Assembly: GCA_025603075.1 (NCBI GenBank)
Contig: MU626287.1
Span: 92,361-156,360 of the forward strand
Direction of reading: 5' to 3'
Length of the DNA: 64,000 nt
Source: Neoconidiobolus thromboides FSU 785
Taxonomy: Eukaryota; Entomophthoromycota; Entomophthoromycetes; Entomophthorales; Neoconidiobolaceae
A program made the position numbers and the translations under genes. Below are positions 12,946 to 23,422 of the stretch, in pieces. How positions within the stretch are numbered: the stretch's first letter is position 1; the number at the start of each line of letters is the position of its first letter. The notes under the pieces are model-generated. The model was not told the DNA's origin and searched no databases. It was given only the letters and a program-made list of their open reading frames with translations.

Positions 12946-13044
12946 GGGGATGTATTTTTGTATTTAACAATTTTACTAGTAATTTTTCCACTCAAATAGC
13001 GCTTAAAAGATGGAAAAAGTAATGAAGCCAAAAAAAACACTCCT
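12946..13044 (+). mobile_element. Miniature inverted-repeat element, copy 5
   Basis: 99-bp copy close to the consensus. Left end GGGGATGT, right end ACACTCCT. Its flanking repeat is ACTT/ACTT (12942-12945, 13045-13048). Because this sequence differs from the usual ATAT, it is good evidence that the repeat is a real target-site duplication. Confidence 0.85.
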
Positions 13045-13674
13045 ACTTCTTCTTCTTCTTTTAGTATTATCAAATTGCTATCTTGAATTCCTATATTAAT
13101 ATAAAATTCTATTGATTTATTTTTATCTCTTGTCTTTTAATATCATTTATTATTAAATATTGAAATTTACATTTCAAATAAAATCAATTATGATTTTAGC
13201 CTTAGAAGATAATATAAGGGTTGAATCATATCTCTCAATTATTATAAAAATAAGAAAGTAATATAGATACTTAATATTAAATATTGAATATCTAAGATAA
13301 ACTAGAATTTTAGGATAGTAATAAACTTATAGTTGATTAAAATTCAAGTGAACAAAGTGTACTAATAGATAATTAAAAGAGATCTATACTTTAAGTTGAA
13401 GATTATTTGAGAGATACTAGGTTATGGAATACATATAAATTAACTTAATACAAATCGTTAAACTATTTTTAATTTATTTCGGTTTTAAAATTAAATTAAA
13501 TTTAACACTTGCTAAAATTAGTTAAATTTAATAATTAAACTAAACTTTAATCAATATCATTTGATTTAACTAAAATATGGGTAATAAAATAAAAGTATAT
13601 ATAAAAATAATAATTTAAAAATAAAAAAATATAAACAAAAATTCAATACTAAACTAATATTAATAACCTAAATA

Positions 13675-13824
13675 ATGACTAACATAATTTATAAATTTAC
13701 ATTAATTTTATTAATTTCCAGTTTTATTCTATCTTTTTTTCGTCCAAATAGTATTATAGATTATTATAATCAACAAGAAGAAAATAATAAAAATAACAAT
13801 CACAATCATAACAATCAAGTTTAA
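13675..13824 (+). CDS. Possible 49-residue single-pass membrane protein
   Basis: A short ORF begins MTNIIYKFTLILLISSFILS: one hydrophobic helix near the N-terminus, then a polar, Asn/His-rich tail. It could be a tail-exposed membrane peptide or the first exon of a longer gene, but no homologue is recognised. In DNA this AT-rich, such hydrophobic frames also arise by chance, so the call is weak. Confidence 0.25.
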   Translation: MTNIIYKFTLILLISSFILSFFRPNSIIDYYNQQEENNKNNNHNHNNQV

Positions 13825-13943
13825 TCCTCAAGCTCCTTTCTCTCCTGTCCTCTATCCTTTACTATAAGCAATAACTCATAAACTTACTAAACAGATCCTA
13901 AAAATAGATTGTTATTAATATCTTTTATTCATCTAGACTGTAT

Positions 13944-16483
13944 CTAGCTTACTAATACTTTATTATCTATCCAGTCTTTAAACGTTAAATCAAATCTATT
14001 AAAATCTTTACTTAATAAAATAAATTGTTTTAAACTCATTTTGTTCAATATTAATTGTGAATTAAATGGTGTAAATAATCCTAGATTATTTAAAAATAAT
14101 TCATGTTGGCTTAATTCCTTAACTAACCATGTTCGATCTTGCCATGTAACTGAATTGGTATTGTAAGCTTGATTACTGATATGTCGAATTAGAAATATTG
14201 TCATTGGTGTTGAATAGGAATAATAAATAGTTATTAATTTATTAAATTTATTATTATTATTATTATTATTATATTCTTTTTCAATTTGATTTAATTGAGT
14301 ATAAAATAGATTTAAATTCAATTGAATAGGTTGTGTTAAATAAGTTGTATTAAATTCAAAATCAATTTTTTGAATTTCAAATATAATAGTTAACTTAGAT
14401 ACTATTAATAAAGCTAATTTAATAAAACTAATTAAATGATATATCCCTTTTCTACCATTATGAATTTGATATAAGTCACGTAATTTATGTATTTTTATCC
14501 CATTTAATTCATCTAATATAAAATCAAATGCTGGATTATCAATATTTATATTATTAAATAAATTCTATTTATATATTAATAAATAATAAACATAAATATA
14601 ATAGTTATTACCCTTATAGTTAAGTTTCTTGGTATAACTTCAATATTGTAAATTGATAATTTCTTGATAAAATTTCGATTTAATATAAATTTTTCATTTA
14701 TAAAATAAATATATTTTTGTTTTTTATCAATTTCATAATTATGAACATCAATTTGAATCTCTTTTTCAGTATTTTTTTGAATTAGTTCTAATGTAATTAT
14801 TTTTATTTATTTACTATTAACAAATAATAATACCTTCTTTTAATGAAATTGATTTATATTTTTTTATTTGTGTAATATAATTAAATACATCAATTTTTTC
14901 ATTATTTATTATTATTGTTTCATTTTTTCTTTTATATTGATTTAAAGTATTAAAGTTAGGTATTAAAAGTGGTGATTCATTTTCAAATATGTTTTTGTTA
15001 GGTTGATCCATTTTTCTTATAATATTTCGAAATTTTATTCTCTTCTTTTTATTAATAAATGGATCTTTTACTTTATCATTAATTGCTTGATATTGTTGAT
15101 CTTTATTTGAAATTGAATTTATAAATAATCTTTCACATTCTTTTATTAACTCTTTACTATTATTAATAAAATGATTTTGATTTTGATATGGATTGTCAAT
15201 TATATAGTGAATGTAATTTGCTAAATAATGTATTAATATGATACAATATAAAAATTTAGCTTACTTTTTAAATCTAATAAATTTTTGTATTTAAGGTTAT
15301 TTAATGAATATTTTAATTGATCATTCATAAACTCCAAATAGCCACATTTAAGTACTTCTATATCATTGTTATTTGAATTTCCAAAATGACTATTAAAAGT
15401 ATCATCGTCAGTTGATATTTGTTTTCTTAAAGTATTGTTTATCAATAAATTTAACTGAGTTAATTCTATATTTATACTGTTAATATTTAATAGATATACA
15501 TGTTTTAACTTATACCGAGTTTAATATTATTTATATTCTTATTATCTTTTAAAAAGTAATTTTGTATATCTGTTTTAAAATCAATTTTATTCCTACTAAA
15601 ATATAAGTAAAGCATTAAAATGAACATGTAAAACCTTAAATCAAGTTTCGGTTCTACCATATATTTGCTTGTATCATTAACTTCATTATTATTATCTGCT
15701 TCAAACATTGAACCTAAACTTTGTAATGCTTTATATTGATTCACTAAACTACCGTTTAAAGCTAATTTCAATTTTATAGGAAGTTCAAGTTCTACATTGA
15801 TTTCCAATTCTAAATCAAAAGTAAGGATTGAAATATCAAAACTTAATTATATACCCTTTAAATAAAGTTTTCTTTCTAATAATCTTCTTAAATAGATTCT
15901 AATATCATGATTCAGATTAAATCTAATAAAAGTTAATAAATGTTATAGTACTTCTATTGTTACTTTGGATTTGGATTATTTTTTATACAAATTATTTCAC
16001 TTTCTATTTCTATTACATCTTTTTTCTTTAAAATAAGGATATCATTGACTTTGTCATCAAATAGTTTTGGTGGACTATATATTAATTCATCCAATTTAAC
16101 AGGGACTAAATAAAAAGGTTGTTCTTATCTAATTAAAAGATTGTTTAAATTTGTTACATCCTTACCATAATAAACCTGATTTAATATCTTTTTAAACTCA
16201 TGAACTTGCTTACATCTTATTCTTGAACCATTTTGATTAAATATTGAATGCTTTAGTTTTAATTCTAATTGATCAAACTCTGTATATTCTTTAATCTTAT
16301 TCATTGATAGATCCCCAAACTTTAATACTATTTTATTACATAACGCCAATTCATAGCCTAATTATTAGTATATTGAATTTAATATAATAAATATTTACTA
16401 GTTGACATTAAGTTCAACCCTTGTATACACCTCCTCAATTCCAAATCTTGAATATTGTTATATCTATTATCATCCACCATCAT
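13944..16483 (-). CDS. Multi-exon protein with an XPF-like C-terminus, possible Zip2/SHOC1 homologue
   Basis: About nine or ten exons joined by short introns, from ATG at 16483 (MMVDDNRYNN) to the stop at 13944. Junctions I could follow: MST/SYELALCN, QVYY/VPVKLDEL, NPNP/KFNLNHD and YLK/ELEINVELE. The last ~200 residues resemble the inactive XPF-nuclease fold plus helix-hairpin-helix of the meiotic crossover proteins Zip2/SHOC1: a core strand (LTIIFEI), then YYSYSTPMTIFLIRHI, then SQHELFLNNLGLFTPFNSQL and LNKMSLKQFILLS, like the HhH 'inpf.A..IL..sL..ll' pattern. The ERKxxxD catalytic motif of active XPF nucleases is not visible. A poly-Asn run (ATT repeat, 14250-14276) lies in this domain. 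Zip2 and SHOC1 act in the ZMM group that stabilises recombination intermediates. The identification is by pattern only. It shares a 98-bp divergent promoter with the TMEM234-like gene. Confidence 0.5.
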
Positions 16484-16581
16484 TAATACAATTTTCCAAT
16501 TTATAAAAAAGAAATAAACAATTTAATAATTTCAAATTCCAAAAAAGACAATCAAATCATAATCAAAAGTTCAAATTTAAA

Positions 16582-17204
16582 ATGCATTTTTTAGTCCAAT
16601 TAACAAATAAAGTAATGTCTTTAACTGTTGTATTATATAACACAATAAGTTTAATAGCAGTGGCCTGTTGTTGGGGTTTAACCAATCCATTTATAAAGTT
16701 AGGCAGTAAAGGGTTGGAAGATATAAAAGCTCATCGAAAAGAATGGTATTATCAAACATATGAAGAACTAAAATTTTTGTTTACAAACTGGAAAGTAAGA
16801 TAAAATAAAAATTTAATTTCAATTGATATTAATGACATTAATTATTATTTTAGTATGTCTTACCGTTATTAATCAATCTTTCTGGTTCTGCTGTTTATTA
16901 TTATACTTTAGGACAAGCTGGTAAGTTTCAAAAAAATTTAGAAATACTCTCATCACTCTGTTAATGGTAATATTCTATTTCAATTATTAGATTTATCTTT
17001 AGCAGTACCAATAACTAATTCTTTAACTTTAATATTTACTTTATTGGGTGGTAAATTATTAGGTGAAAACATTAATTTTAAAGGTAATTTTATTAGTTAT
17101 AATAGAAAGATTTAAATGACTATGTATTTTTCTTTAAAATAGATATTTGGTTCGGCATGTTATTAGTTATTGTTGGAGTTACTTTATGTGTTTTATCTAA
17201 ATGA
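16582..17204 (+). CDS. TMEM234-like (UPF0546) small multipass membrane protein
   Basis: Four exons. The first encodes a hydrophobic helix and CCWGLTNPFIKLGSKG, the hallmark W-G-x-T-N-P segment of TMEM234/UPF0546. Splicing then adds YVLPLLINLSGSAVYYYTLG, DLSLAVPITNSLTLIFTLLG with GKLLGENINFK, and DIWFGMLLVIVGVTLCVLSK before the stop. Together this gives four membrane helices and about 140 residues, usual for the family, which is distantly related to EamA/DMT transporters. The exact biochemical role of the family is unclear. Start at 16582 (MHFLVQL); an internal Met at about residue 12 (MSLTVVLY) is also plausible. Confidence 0.85.
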
Positions 17205-17654
17205 ATAATAAACCCTCCTTTTTTCTAATCGTTATTTGGTCAGTTTGATGATATTAAACTTTAGTTAGAGTAAATGTATATTGTTTTTATTGACATATTT
17301 TTGTTGTCTTTTACTAAAAACTAAATGAATATATATTTGATATCGTTTAATGCTAAAGTGATTATTATTTAACTATAATAGTTAAAGTTGTACATAAATT
17401 TCAAATATCTTATTATTTAAAATACATATAAGATATAAAAATAAAACTAAACATTGATTTAATAATGACCTAGCTCTATGAATAAGCCAATAATAATTTT
17501 ATTCGCATCCAAAAAAATAAGTTTCTATTTCCAAATCATAAGCCACTTCATTTTCGTTTATGCATACAAATTTCAATTTGGAATTTTAAAGTGACTACTT
17601 TTATAATAATAAAATATCTTTTTAATAAATTCCACTTTTTAATTCTTTTTTAAA
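17205..17654. other. Spacer, TMEM234-like to RNF5-like gene
   Basis: AT-rich 450-bp spacer between two plus-strand genes. No ORF or repeat seen. Confidence 0.6.
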
Positions 17655-18835
17655 ATGGATCCTATCTTAGAGCCAATAACCGATCAATTGGAGAATAAAA
17701 CATTAGGAGAAGGGATGGAAGAGCCAGTAGAAGAAATTGAAGCTGAAAAAAATCCAACCTCTTTTTTTGACGGTAATTTGATTAATTGAAAATTCATTTT
17801 ATTTTTAATCTTCAAAAACTAGAAAATAGACTATTAGAGCCAACTTGTTCAAACACAACAACGTCAATCTCGAATCATAATCTAACGGAAGGAGATATAG
17901 CGACAGTTGAAGAAAAACGGAATAGTTCAAACACAATAACTTCGAAAGAATGTGGGATGATAATAGAAAAACAAAGTAGTTCGAATACCATAATTTCAGA
18001 AGCCACTTCAACTTCAACTAGAATTTCAGAGCCAAAATTAATTCGACGAAAGTCTTCCACTGTAACGAAAGAAACGGAATCCAAAAAACAAAAAATTGTT
18101 GAAGAGCCAAGTACCAATAGTGGATTTTCTTGTAATATATGGTAAGTTTTTAAAATTTTGATTGAATTTGGTTATTTTAATTTTTCTAAAATATATATAT
18201 ATAGTTTTGATACTGCTTCAAATCCAGTGTTGACTTTATGTGGTCATTTATATTGTTGGTCTTGTTTACATTTATGGTTAAGATCACAACCACAGAACCC
18301 ATTATGTCCAGTATGTAAAGCTGGTTGTGGTAAAGATAAAGTTATACCTGTTTATGGTAGAGGTTCCGACATGAAAGATCCTAGGTAAACTTAAAATTAA
18401 TCTTTATTTAAATGTAAAAATATTCAATAAAATAATTGTTTCGCAGATTAGAAGAATCTATACCAGAAAGACCAAAAGGTCAACGGCCTGAAGCAAATTC
18501 AGCAAGAAGGCCATTGATTTGGGAAAGCTATATTGAAACTGATGTTAGTTTTAGATACCCGGGTTTATTAAATATTGTTCAAGATCTATTTCCCAATTTG
18601 GAAGCTCGTAGGGTAAGTTTTGATTTTTAATTATTGAAATATTTTTTAATAATTTTAATTTTATAGAATTATAATGTAAGGTTGAATCAAGGTAGACGTA
18701 AGTCTTTATACTTTTAATTAATTGTAAGAAGCTAATAGGCCTTTTTTTCTAGGTGAAATGGAACAACAAGCTTTTTTATCAAGGCTATTTTTATTAATTG
18801 GGGCTCTTTTAGTAGCTTCCAGTTTTTTTGATTAA
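17655..18835 (+). CDS. RNF5/RMA1-type membrane-anchored RING ubiquitin ligase
   Basis: Spliced gene. The first exon is acidic ([10 protein letters not shown]). Exon 2 is a Ser/Thr/Glu-rich tether. Splicing at 18140/18206 then joins CNI-C to [18 protein letters not shown] and [20 protein letters not shown], which is the RNF5/RNF185 RING with its characteristic downstream KVIPxYGRG. The C-terminus has one transmembrane helix ([19 protein letters not shown]) right at the end, as in the family. RMA1/RNF5 ligases sit in the ER membrane and take part in ER-associated degradation. The unusually long N-terminal tether (over 100 residues before the RING) differs from the short human RNF5 N-terminus. 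Confidence 0.93.
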
Positions 18836-19091
18836 ATTTTGAGTTGAGTTTTTTGATGTAATTTTATTGTTTATATATATGATATTACAACTAAAGAGTA
18901 CAAAGTTTAAATGGTAGCTTTTTTATTTTAATCCTCTATGTTTTTATTAATTGTATTATTAACTTTATAGTTGAGCGTAATAAGATAACCTATAATGATA
19001 AAATAATAAAAGATAACTAATATTAAACGTCAACTTTATTTTAACTAAATTTTAAATTTTACACAAAAAGAATTCTAAATTCGATTCTATC

Positions 19092-19613
19092 TTAATGACA
19101 GTTTAAACATTTAGTATAACTATCCACAGCGTCATGACTGGAAATAAATCAGTACTTGTGTTAAAGTAAAAAGGATTATTATAAACTTACTAAGTAATAG
19201 AACAATGGTTGCAAATATTTAATTCACATTGACAGCACTCGGTTCTACAATTAAGACATAGTCCAGTTCCACATTGTTCACATAATACAAAATCAGATTG
19301 TTTATGAATCATGGCACAACTCCAACATTTTATACTGCTACTTTCTATTTTTAAAAAAGTCTTGTTAATATGATAAAAAAAGGCTCGCTATTAGTTACCT
19401 ACCTTGTTCATTATCGATTTCTTTTTGTTCTAAATAACTAAATCAACACCATTTTAATCAAATAAACAATAACATCCACTTACTAAGCATCCAAAATCCA
19501 TTAGGTAGTAGAGTAGGATCTAATTTGTTTTTTTGCTTCAATGTTAAATAAGATAAACTGGAACTTAACTCATGTAATCCAACATTATCTTCTATTATTT
19601 TACGTTTATTCAT
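19092..19613 (-). CDS. Siva-like cysteine-rich zinc-binding protein
   Basis: Four short exons from ATG at 19613 (MNKRKIIEDNVGLHELSSSL) to TAA at 19092. None is long enough to stand out as an ORF. Splicing gives an N-terminal part with LPNGFWML, a linker LEQKEIDNEQ, then a dense cysteine module: CWSCAMIHKQSDFVLCEQCG, CLNCRTECCQCELNICNHCS, and after the last intron ITYHDAVDSYTKCLNCH. The spacing of CxxC pairs and the 'C..C....DSY.KCLNC' ending resemble Siva (CD27-binding protein family), whose C-terminus is a zinc-binding box-B-like module. In animals Siva is pro-apoptotic and binds XIAP/MDM2-related partners; its role in fungi is unknown. The gene is tail-to-tail with the RNF5-like gene. Confidence 0.55.
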
Positions 19614-20975
19614 TACAGTTTAGTAAATATAATCAAAGCTTTACACTTTGAATTTAACTTACTAATTCGAAATTTCAACTTTCCATATTAAACCAAATTT
19701 TAAAAAGTTACCAAAAAACAGTTGAAATGCTTAGTTTCCCACAATTGGAAATCAACCAAAATCACATGGGCTGAATAAAAAGGTTGAAACATTTACTGTA
19801 TTTTCTTTATCCAATCAGTAGGAAATTCTTTACCTGTAAAGACATTTCTTTTACAAACAAATGATGCAAACGGCCGTTGATGAAGCTCCATGATTCATAT
19901 AAGCCAATGCAGGGGAGCTAACAACACCCACTGTGTTAACTTGCTGATAACCATAATAATAATAAAACTAGAAATTTAAAATACTTGAAGTCTATTTAAG
20001 ACAAGACTATGACTCGAATCTAAAGGATAGAGCAATGTTATGAGAATTCAAGACTTAGTTTGTAATATTACTATTTTAATGAATCAATTTGGATCATTAA
20101 AGACGTAAAATTAATTTTGTAAAAAGGGAATAAGTAAGACTTTAAATATTAATAAACTATAGTTATAAAAAGTGTATAAAAATAATAGAATTTATTCTAT
20201 TACTTACAGTATTTGAGTTTATTTAGAGAGTAGGTTACCTAGGTTATTAAACTTTCAAGTTTGTATTTAGTATGATTTAAATTTGTAGTAGTAAATAGTT
20301 TTTATTGTGAATAACTTCTTTTTCTCTATTTTTAGTTCTTAAATCAATAGACACTGTTTTATTTATAAATTAATATACTCATTATATATTATTATCTTTA
20401 CTTTTGATTATTATATTTTAATTAAATATCAGTGTTATATTAACTTTTTTATTACTCTGATTTTAGCTCTATTATTGATACTGCAGACTCTGTCCCCGTC
20501 AATATTTCAAAACTAGTAATCAAATTCGATTGGAAGTGGGAGAGAAGCAATGTAATTGGATAATCAATTAATCCTTTATTAATCAATGGGATTTAAGATC
20601 TATAAAAAGGGATAACGAAAAGGTAAGAAAGAGAAAAAAGGATGTAATGAACAGCTTAAGGTAAGCAATACTTAAATAAACTAAGAAGTAGAAATTCTAA
20701 CACATTGATATTACTAAAAGATTGTTATCTCTAAATCAAGCTGCAGATAGGGGGTTGATTTAAATACTAAAAACTCAATATTGAATCAAATTAATATTAA
20801 AGTTTAAAAAAATACATTTCAAATACGAATTTTAATGATTAACTACTAAATTAGGTTAATTTTTTATAATGAAAAAAGACATTAAATATAATATATAAGC
20901 ATCAAATATAGAATATATGAGTAGCAATACAAATGTTTATTTTGTAAATACAAAATATGCGAGTTTGGTATTAGC
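19614..20975. other. Spacer, Siva-like gene to first F-box gene
   Basis: 1.36 kb. A less AT-rich patch at about 19740-19960 contains a 38-codon minus-strand frame with protein-like composition (see findings). The rest is AT-rich with no gene recognised. Confidence 0.5.
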
Positions 20976-22394
20976 TTAGCTTCTAAGATAAACATTTATC
21001 ATTGTATTCTTTTTAATTTCTTTATGAGCCTTTTTATCATAAATTGGAGCAATCAACAACAATGGAGCTGTAGGCTTATATTGTGAAATACTAGGCCTTT
21101 GGGGAAAGTCATTTGATACATCAGAAAAAGAGTCAAGAGGAGATAAAAGCCTTAAAAATGGTTTTACAGCATTCATTAATGGTCCAGTCATATTTGATAA
21201 ACTAGAGAGTGATGTTTTAAGAAGTCCTCTTATTTGTCTATTTGTATTTTTAGGGAGAAAGGTGTAAATTTTAATTGATTCAAGATTTGGGAATAAAGAT
21301 AAGAAGGAAGCGAAATCTTGAAGAGTGTTATCAAACCTATTTACAACAATTTGTTTTATAAAATTGCACTTAATTGAATCATTGCTTATATCAATTGTAT
21401 CTAGAATTCCAGAATCAGGTTCACTAATATCCATCTTTTGAATATTAGGCAATAAATAAATGGCTTTTAACACATCTATTGATAATCTTTTAACAAATAT
21501 TTCCTTTAACGTTGATAATTTCAAAAAACTATTGTCAATTGGATATGTTGAACCAAGAAAGCCTAAGCAAGCGATATTGCCCTCTTCAATAAATTTGATG
21601 GTATTATAATTCTCATTGATTCCAAAATATTTTCCAGATTGATCAATGAATTTTACTCTTTTTAATTTTTGTAAGTTTCCCAGACAACTAATATCAAGCT
21701 CTTCAAATTCTCCCCTAATTTCTAGTTCTAAATTGGAATTAAAATTTATATTGGGATTGAATCTAGCAGGTGTAAATAGGGTTCCAGAAGTAGCTAAAAT
21801 TAATCTTTTTAGCCTATTGAATTTTGTTTTAAGTAGGTCTATACCATCAAGATTCAAATGGTGGTCTGAAAAGAATACAAATATCCTTAAATTGCTTAAA
21901 TTACGATGTTGAATTGTTGCATTGATAGATATATCATCACCTCCAATTATAAGAGTTTCAACCTGATCTAAGCAGTTATCAAAAAAAGTTGGCAACTTGG
22001 CCATCCTATAAGAACATATAAATAACCTTTTTAAGTTTGGGAACTTAATTGTTGTCTCATCGAAAATAGTCATATTTTCATTAGTAACAGCAAATGAAGC
22101 TGTATAATCCATGGATGTTACATTTTGACATTGATTTATATATTCAAGGTTCTTATTTCCTATATCTATATGTTTCATCAATAGTGGGTTCTCTTTAATA
22201 AATCGTTCTTGGTGATCTGAATATTTTTGAGATAAGCGGAAATCTGAAGACATTAACTTTTGCTTAATGACATAATTGACAACTTTATATATGTATTTAT
22301 TTAACAGTCGATAATTGAACAATTCATCTGGTTTTACTAATTTGAATATCGCTTCTAGCACAATATCTGGTAGTTGATCAAATTTGATGGCCAT
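20976..22394 (-). CDS. F-box protein with leucine-rich C-terminal part, paralogue A
   Basis: 472 residues, intronless. Residues about 4-45 form an F-box (FDQLPDIVLEAIFKLVKPDE, then LLNKYIYKVV). The rest is an irregular leucine/isoleucine-rich array (for example NLKRLFICSY, LKRLILATSG, LQKLKRVKFI, LSTLKEIFVK) consistent with a divergent LRR solenoid. F-box proteins link substrates to SCF ubiquitin ligases through Skp1. The tail YKPTAPLLLIAPI is strongly conserved with paralogue B, which suggests a functional motif. It lies 1 kb from paralogue B in tandem, and their 5' flanks are also homologous. The substrate is unknown. This looks like a lineage-expanded family. Confidence 0.88.
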   Translation of the reverse strand: MAIKFDQLPDIVLEAIFKLVKPDELFNYRLLNKYIYKVVNYVIKQKLMSSDFRLSQKYSDHQERFIKENPLLMKHIDIGNKNLEYINQCQNVTSMDYTASFAVTNENMTIFDETTIKFPNLKRLFICSYRMAKLPTFFDNCLDQVETLIIGGDDISINATIQHRNLSNLRIFVFFSDHHLNLDGIDLLKTKFNRLKRLILATSGTLFTPARFNPNINFNSNLELEIRGEFEELDISCLGNLQKLKRVKFIDQSGKYFGINENYNTIKFIEEGNIACLGFLGSTYPIDNSFLKLSTLKEIFVKRLSIDVLKAIYLLPNIQKMDISEPDSGILDTIDISNDSIKCNFIKQIVVNRFDNTLQDFASFLSLFPNLESIKIYTFLPKNTNRQIRGLLKTSLSSLSNMTGPLMNAVKPFLRLLSPLDSFSDVSNDFPQRPSISQYKPTAPLLLIAPIYDKKAHKEIKKNTMINVYLRS

Positions 22395-23422
22395 TTGAAT
22401 ATAGAATGGTTGAAAAAATTACTCTGCATTTAGTTTGAAATGAGTTCATCTTTTTAAGGGAGAAATTTAATGTCGTAGTCTATTGGTTGAAACAATTCAT
22501 GTTCGCTTTTGATTTTATTTCGATTCGACTTAAGTGAAGATTGGGATTTGTTCTTTGTATTTATTAAGTTTAATCATAATAGCTTTTTCTATTGTTCTAT
22601 TTACTAATACGAAATTATAATTCCCAATCTACATTTAAATTGAATCAATATCAGAGGAAATGAATCAGCTCTATTAGAACAGAATATTGGCAAATTTTTT
22701 GGAACAAAAGACCATAAAACAGGTTTACTAAAACAATAAAAAGAACTAAAATACAACAAGATTCAATAAATTCTAAGTATTATGACATAATATATGAATA
22801 GGTATAAACCAATATTCCATCGACTTTCATTATTCGAAACTTTTAATATTATTATCAAAAACCTAATGTACTTTTATTAATACAACGAACATATTGGCAA
22901 TGAAATGCTACGAATTACAAGTATTCTAGAGTTTATATGAAGCTTTGGCAAATAACTGTTACTCCAATAGTAAAAGTCCGCTGGATTTGAAAATTGATAT
23001 ATATAATCTAGCTAGATTTTGGAATAGATCTATAAATTTAAAGTTTAAATTCATAGTCAAACATCAAAGGTATCACCACCCAAAGCCATACATATTATCA
23101 ATATACTCCCCAATAAATGATATTCATAATACAAAATAGTTTTTACAAGCATAGTACTTCAAATTACTATAAAGCTAAACCATTATTTTATAATAATAAA
23201 TAACATTATAGCGAAATTTTAGATAGCATATGGGGATATTTTTTTAGCTTCATTACTTTTTCTATCTTTTAGGTGTTATTTAAGTGGAAAGATTGTTAGT
23301 AAAATTGTTAAGCACAAAAATACATCCCCATATTGTATTTTTTTAAATGAATAGTAAATAAATCCAACTACAGCAAAATCATTTATTGGAGTTAATACAA
23401 CAGATGAGAGACAGCTATTGAT
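22395..23422. other. Spacer between F-box paralogues with one miniature element
   Basis: The stretch 22640-22840 is recognisably homologous to 24990-25170 upstream of paralogue B (shared blocks such as GTTTACTAAAA and AATATTC near the far end), so the duplication included the promoter. Element copy 6 is at 23232-23329. The open frame at 22945-23139 is not convincing. Confidence 0.6.
23232..23329 (-). mobile_element. Miniature inverted-repeat element, copy 6
   Basis: 98-bp reverse-orientation copy, left end GGGGATAT, right end ACATCCCC. Perfect ATAT/ATAT flanks (23228-23231, 23330-23333). It lies about 90 bp downstream of the paralogue B stop. Confidence 0.8.

Larger units (their letters stand above)
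12591..13943. other. Spacer with one miniature element and a tiny ORF
   Basis: About 1.35 kb of very AT-rich sequence. It contains element copy 5 (12946-13044) and a 49-codon ORF at 13675-13824, described separately. Nothing else is recognised. Confidence 0.55.

Noticed and set aside
16125-16349. Apparent short protein ending in a stop within the XPF-like gene
   Set aside because: The stop lies in an intron (GTAAGG...TTTAG); splicing restores the frame as VYY-VPVKLDEL.
22945-23139. 64-residue plus-strand ORF between the F-box genes
   Set aside because: No similarity to anything recognised and no splice context; likely chance.
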